9,228 nt of DNA from DASUFH01 sp036274645 (GTDB lineage: Bacteria > Acidobacteriota > Terriglobia > 20CM-2-55-15), in NCBI GenBank assembly GCA_036274645.1, contig DASUFH010000133.1:1-9228 (forward strand), given 5' to 3'. The position numbers and the translations under genes were made by a program. Shown piece after piece: positions 6,387 to 9,228 of this stretch (positions are counted from its first letter, which is position 1; each line of letters opens with the position of its first letter). Below the pieces are notes generated by a model, which ran no database searches, had not been told where the DNA came from, and saw only the letters and a list, made by a program, of their open reading frames with translations.

Positions 6387-7073
6387 CTAATCATGAGTGG
6401 GAGAGTCTTCACCCGGCGCGTCTCCGGTTCGATGAAGCCAGTGCGCGAGGCCGGTCACGCCGAGGGCGCCGGCGATGCCGAACGCGTGGGAGACGAGTGG
6501 CGTGACCCAGGGAGCGTGCCGGGCCACCAGCGGGTCTTTGAACACCATGAGCGTGCCGGTCCAGGCGATGATCGCCGTGGCAAAGTAGGATAGCCAGACA
6601 AACCGGTTGATCAACCGGGCCACCTGGGAGCCGAACCACAAGAGGATGATCATGCTCAGGACCAGGCCAAACGCCAGCAGCGCGACATTGCCCTCGCTCG
6701 CCGCCGCAACGCTGAGCACGTTGTCGGTGCTCATGACCAGATCGGCGATGAGAATCGTGAATATCGCTTCGCGCATGCTGGCGGCCACCTTCACGCCGTC
6801 ATGGCTCTCCTCCTCCTCTTTCAGAAGCTTGAACCCGATCCACAGCAGCAGGAGGCCGCCAACGACCTGAAGCCCCGGAATGTTGAGAAGGTATGCCGCA
6901 ACGACCGTCAGGCCGATGCGCAGCACAATGGCCATGGCGCCGCCCATCAGGATGGCCTGCCGCCGCTGGCGGGGCGGAAGGCGATGCGCGGCCATGCCGA
7001 TCACCACCGCATTGTCGCCGCTGAGAACAAGGTCGAAGACCACAATCCGGAGGAGGGAATACAGAAAAAGCAT
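6387..7073 (-). CDS. TerC-family membrane protein (YjbE-like), probable metal-ion exporter
   Basis: A 228-residue integral membrane protein with about seven hydrophobic segments. The family's two internal repeats each bear an acidic motif in a membrane helix: FDLVLSGDNAVVIGMA (D14, D20, N21) and IADLVMSTDNVLSVAA (D111, D117, N118). These are thought to line the ion path. A charged loop (KLLKEEEESHDG, residues 82-93) separates the repeats. Characterised relatives such as Alx and the Bacillus TerC-like proteins act in manganese export or in supplying metal to exported proteins; Mn2+ is therefore the likely but unproven substrate here. Length is normal for the short YjbE subgroup. No Shine-Dalgarno is visible before ATG 7073; an inverted repeat ends 8 bases upstream instead. 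I see no yybP-ykoY manganese riboswitch in the leader. The methyltransferase gene follows 90 bases downstream. Confidence 0.93.
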   Translation of the reverse strand: MLFLYSLLRIVVFDLVLSGDNAVVIGMAAHRLPPRQRRQAILMGGAMAIVLRIGLTVVAAYLLNIPGLQVVGGLLLLWIGFKLLKEEEESHDGVKVAASMREAIFTILIADLVMSTDNVLSVAAASEGNVALLAFGLVLSMIILLWFGSQVARLINRFVWLSYFATAIIAWTGTLMVFKDPLVARHAPWVTPLVSHAFGIAGALGVTGLAHWLHRTGDAPGEDSPTHD

Positions 7074-7081
7074 GAGTAGCG

Positions 7082-7099
7082 AACGTCGGCGTCGACGTT
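7082..7099 (-). promoter_or_regulatory. 18-bp inverted repeat in front of terC, possible operator or leader hairpin
   Basis: AACGTCG and CGACGTT form perfect 7-bp arms around a 4-base centre. The repeat ends 8 bases before the terC ATG, in the space where a Shine-Dalgarno would be, and overlaps the start site predicted from the -10 element at 7105-7110. It could be a repressor site or a hairpin limiting translation. The repeat is seen directly; either role is inferred. Confidence 0.45.
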
Positions 7100-7104
7100 T
7101 TCAA

Positions 7105-7113
7105 ATCATATCA
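7105..7113 (-). promoter_or_regulatory. Extended -10 promoter candidate for terC
   Basis: On the minus strand TGATATGAT matches an extended -10 element (TGn followed by TATGAT, one change from TATAAT). No good -35 is seen at the usual spacing, as is acceptable for extended -10 promoters. Transcription would begin near 7098, giving a leader of about 25 bases. Confidence 0.4.
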
Positions 7114-7163
7114 TTGCGTCTTCCGGAACGGTCTCTTGCTTTGCGCATCGGAAGCATGTTGAG

Positions 7164-7206
7164 CCCCGTCTGCCTGTAGGGGCGGTGCATGACCGCCCAG
7201 CGTTTC
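7164..7206 (+). repeat. Palindromic REP-like repeat, copy 1
   Basis: It starts CCCCGTCTGCCTGTAGGGGC and holds a hairpin of GGGCGGT (7180-7186) and ACCGCCC (7192-7198) around GCATG. The similarity to copy 2 runs on through CGTTTC (7201-7206). It lies between the divergent terC and pepF genes. Confidence 0.75.
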
Positions 7207-7242
7207 AGGGCGCCTTTCTGTTAAATCAGCGATTCCCATTCC

Positions 7243-7291
7243 GAAACGTCGGGCGGTCATAGACGTCATAGACCGCCCCTACAAGATGGGG
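7243..7291 (-). repeat. Palindromic REP-like repeat, copy 2, inverted
   Basis: Read on the minus strand it begins CCCCATCTTGTAGGGGCGGT and ends with the CGTTTC seen in copy 1. Its hairpin is GGGCGGTC (7251-7258) against GACCGCCC (7271-7278). It is longer than copy 1 because the 9-base unit GTCATAGAC occurs twice in tandem (7256-7264, 7265-7273). With copy 1 it makes an inverted pair with a 36-base spacer. Confidence 0.75.
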
Positions 7292-7356
7292 AGAGGGGCA
7301 ATCCGGCGCTCCTGACGTAAAATTCCTATTTTGCCCAAGCCCAGGAGGAATTACCC

Positions 7357-9192
7357 ATGAGCTCGCTCCCGTTGACGGAAGTCTCCCCACCGCGCGATCG
7401 GTCGGCGATCGCCGACCATCACAAATGGAATCTGGCCGAAATCTTCCCGACGGCCGCCGACTGGCAGCGGCAGAAAGACGCCATGACCGCGCGCATTCCC
7501 GAACTCCGCGAATACCGCGGCCGCCTGTTGTCGTCCGCCAGCGTGCTGGCCGACGCGCTTGAAAAGCTCTTCTTCCTCGACAAGGAACTTTCAAGGCTCT
7601 GGGGCTACGCCAGCATGTTGTCCGACGAGGACACCCGGATCAGCCGTCATCAGGGCATGAAACAGGAAATGACGCAGGTGGCCGCGCAGTACGAAGCCGA
7701 GGCGGCCTACATTTCGCCTGAGATCCTCGGCGGCAAAAAAGAAACGATCGAGGGTTTTCTCGACTCCGAGCCGCGGCTGAAGGTCTTCCGGTTTTACCTG
7801 GAGGAAACGCTCCGGCGGGCCGCCCATACGTTGAGTGAAGCGGAAGAAAAGCTGCTGGCCGACGCCGGGCCGCTGGCCGAAGGAGCGTCCAATATTTACG
7901 GCATTCTTTCCAATGCCGACTTCCCCTATCCCGTGGTGACGCTGAGCGACGGACGCTCCGTGAAACTGGACCACTCCACCTACGCCAACCTGCGCGCAGT
8001 TCCGAATCGGGACGACCGCCAGAAAGTGATGTCGGAATTCCTCACCTCGCTCGGACACTTCAGCCGGACCTTCGGCGCCACGATGGATTCGTCGTTGCAG
8101 CGGGCCCGCTTCTACGCGAGGGCGAGAAAGTATCCGTCGACGCTTGAAATGAAGCTGGACGGTCCGAACATTCCGGTCGCCGTCTATTCCAGCCTGGTCG
8201 ATGGCGTCAATCGCAACCTGCCCACCTTCCACCGGTATCTCCGGCTGCGCAAACGCATGCTCGGCGTCGACGAGCTGCACTACTACGATCTCTATGCGCC
8301 CCTGGTCTCATCCGTTGGTCTGAAATACGCGCCGGAAGAGGCCGAGCGCCACGTGCTCGATTCGCTCACGCCGCTCGGCGCAGGCTACACCTCGGTGATC
8401 GCGCGCGCCTTCACCGAACGCTGGATCGATTTGTTTCCGTCGGAAGGGAAACGGTCGGGCGCCTACTCCACGGGGGCGGCTTACGATGTTCATCCGTATA
8501 TCCTGATGAACTTCAACGGCAAATACACCGACCTCAGCACGCTGAGTCACGAACTCGGGCACACCATGCACAGCTACTTCTCCAATCAGACGCAGCCGTA
8601 CGCCACGTCCGGCTACGCGACGTTTGTCGCCGAGGTGGCCTCGACGTTCAACGAGTCGCTCCTGATGGATCACATGATGAAGACGATTTCCGACAAAGAC
8701 ACGCGCCTGTCATTGCTCGGGGAGTATGTGGAATCGATCAAGTCCACCGTATTCCGGCAGACCCAGTTCGCGGAGTTCGAGCGGCGGATGCATGCGATGG
8801 CCCAGAATGGCGAACCGATCGTCGGGGAATCGCTGGCGGCGCTGTACATGGAGATCACGAAAAAGTATTACGGCCATGATCAGGGCGTTGCCGTGGTCGA
8901 CGACTACGTGGCCCATGAGTGGAGTTTCATTCCGCACTTCTACAGCGATTTCTATGTGTTTCAGTACGCCACGTCCTTTACCGCTTCGGAGGCCCTGGCC
9001 GCGAAAGTGAAGGGTGGCGATGCCGAAGCGACAAGACGCTACCTCGCGTTCCTGGGATCGGGCGGTTCGAAACATCCCATCGATCTGCTGAAGGAAGCCG
9101 GGGTGGACATGACGACGGCGGAACCGCTGGATCTGACGATGAAAGCGATGTCCACGGCGATGGACGAAATGGAGCGGTTACTCGGGAGTTGA
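7357..9192 (+). CDS. pepF: Oligoendopeptidase F, M3 family zinc metallopeptidase
   Basis: A cytoplasmic peptidase that cuts short peptides, taking part in peptide turnover. The zinc site HELGHTMH lies at residues 398-405: H398 and H402 should bind zinc, E399 should be the catalytic base, and E426 in FVAEVASTFNE should be the third ligand, at the spacing usual for M3 enzymes. The N-terminal part (from about residue 20, HKWNLAEIFPT) and the long helical region before the active site match PepF, as does the GYATFVAEVAS region. The protein has 611 residues, the usual PepF length of about 600, and has no signal peptide. The start is firm: AGGAGG (7343-7348) lies 8 bases before ATG 7357. No convincing promoter is seen; TAAAAT at 7318-7323 could be a -10 but lacks a -35. 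Copy 3 of the palindromic repeat starts two bases after the stop. No defect is visible. Confidence 0.96.
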   Translation: MSSLPLTEVSPPRDRSAIADHHKWNLAEIFPTAADWQRQKDAMTARIPELREYRGRLLSSASVLADALEKLFFLDKELSRLWGYASMLSDEDTRISRHQGMKQEMTQVAAQYEAEAAYISPEILGGKKETIEGFLDSEPRLKVFRFYLEETLRRAAHTLSEAEEKLLADAGPLAEGASNIYGILSNADFPYPVVTLSDGRSVKLDHSTYANLRAVPNRDDRQKVMSEFLTSLGHFSRTFGATMDSSLQRARFYARARKYPSTLEMKLDGPNIPVAVYSSLVDGVNRNLPTFHRYLRLRKRMLGVDELHYYDLYAPLVSSVGLKYAPEEAERHVLDSLTPLGAGYTSVIARAFTERWIDLFPSEGKRSGAYSTGAAYDVHPYILMNFNGKYTDLSTLSHELGHTMHSYFSNQTQPYATSGYATFVAEVASTFNESLLMDHMMKTISDKDTRLSLLGEYVESIKSTVFRQTQFAEFERRMHAMAQNGEPIVGESLAALYMEITKKYYGHDQGVAVVDDYVAHEWSFIPHFYSDFYVFQYATSFTASEALAAKVKGGDAEATRRYLAFLGSGGSKHPIDLLKEAGVDMTTAEPLDLTMKAMSTAMDEMERLLGS

Positions 9193-9193
9193 T

Positions 9194-9228
9194 CCCCGTC
9201 TCCTTGTAGGGGCGGTCTATGCCGGACT
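9194..9228 (+). repeat. Palindromic REP-like repeat, copy 3 (runs to window end)
   Basis: It begins CCCCGTCTCCTTGTAGGGGC followed by GGTCTATG, nearly the same as copies 1 and 2. The closing arm seems imperfect (GCCGGACT) or is cut by the window edge. It begins directly after the pepF stop, so it may also form the 3' end of that transcript. Confidence 0.65.

Noticed and set aside
7074..7225. Manganese (yybP-ykoY) riboswitch before terC
   Set aside because: I could not find its conserved blocks in the leader; the region holds repeat copy 1 and an inverted repeat instead.
7164..7291. CRISPR array
   Set aside because: There are only two copies, in opposite orientation and self-complementary, with no regular spacers or cas genes.

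Overview
This is bacterial chromosomal DNA, GC-rich (roughly 60% by eye), with closely packed genes. It holds the end of a flagellar filament-assembly locus, a group II intron with no protein gene, a methyltransferase and terC on the minus strand, and a pepF-type oligopeptidase on the plus strand. The short flagellin, the YuxH-type EAL-HDOD protein beside the filament genes and the hairpin repeats built around GTAGGGGCGGT would suit an Acidobacteria-like organism. That placement is a low-confidence impression from protein style, not a measured result.

Bases 1-4318 (plus strand): the 3' part of a flagellin gene, two hairpins, then fliD (filament cap), fliS (flagellin chaperone), a small helical protein in the fliT position, and a degenerate-EAL/HDOD signalling protein. 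From fliD onward the gaps are 2-22 bases, so these genes probably form one operon. Together they make, chaperone and cap the filament. The last gene plausibly links motility to a regulatory signal.

Bases 4339-4959: a group II intron RNA lying 20 bases after the stop of the EAL-HDOD gene. It has a GTGCG 5' end, a well-formed domain V and a domain VI-like stem. A perfect 14-bp hairpin stands where domain IV would carry the reverse-transcriptase gene, so any mobility or protein-assisted splicing would need a maturase from elsewhere. Just past the 3' end, 12 bases match one arm of a repeat found elsewhere in the window. Bases 4960-5102 hold no gene.

Bases 5103-7073 (minus strand): a two-domain protein (ParB-like N-terminal region plus a class I SAM methyltransferase) and, upstream of it, a TerC-family membrane protein. 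A plausible extended -10 promoter and an 18-bp inverted repeat lie before terC.

Bases 7074-7356: the divergent terC/pepF intergenic region. It carries two copies of a palindromic repeat in inverted orientation, a REPIN/BIME-like arrangement. A third copy begins directly after pepF and runs to the window edge.

Bases 7357-9192: an M3-family oligoendopeptidase F with an intact HELGH zinc site and a strong Shine-Dalgarno sequence.
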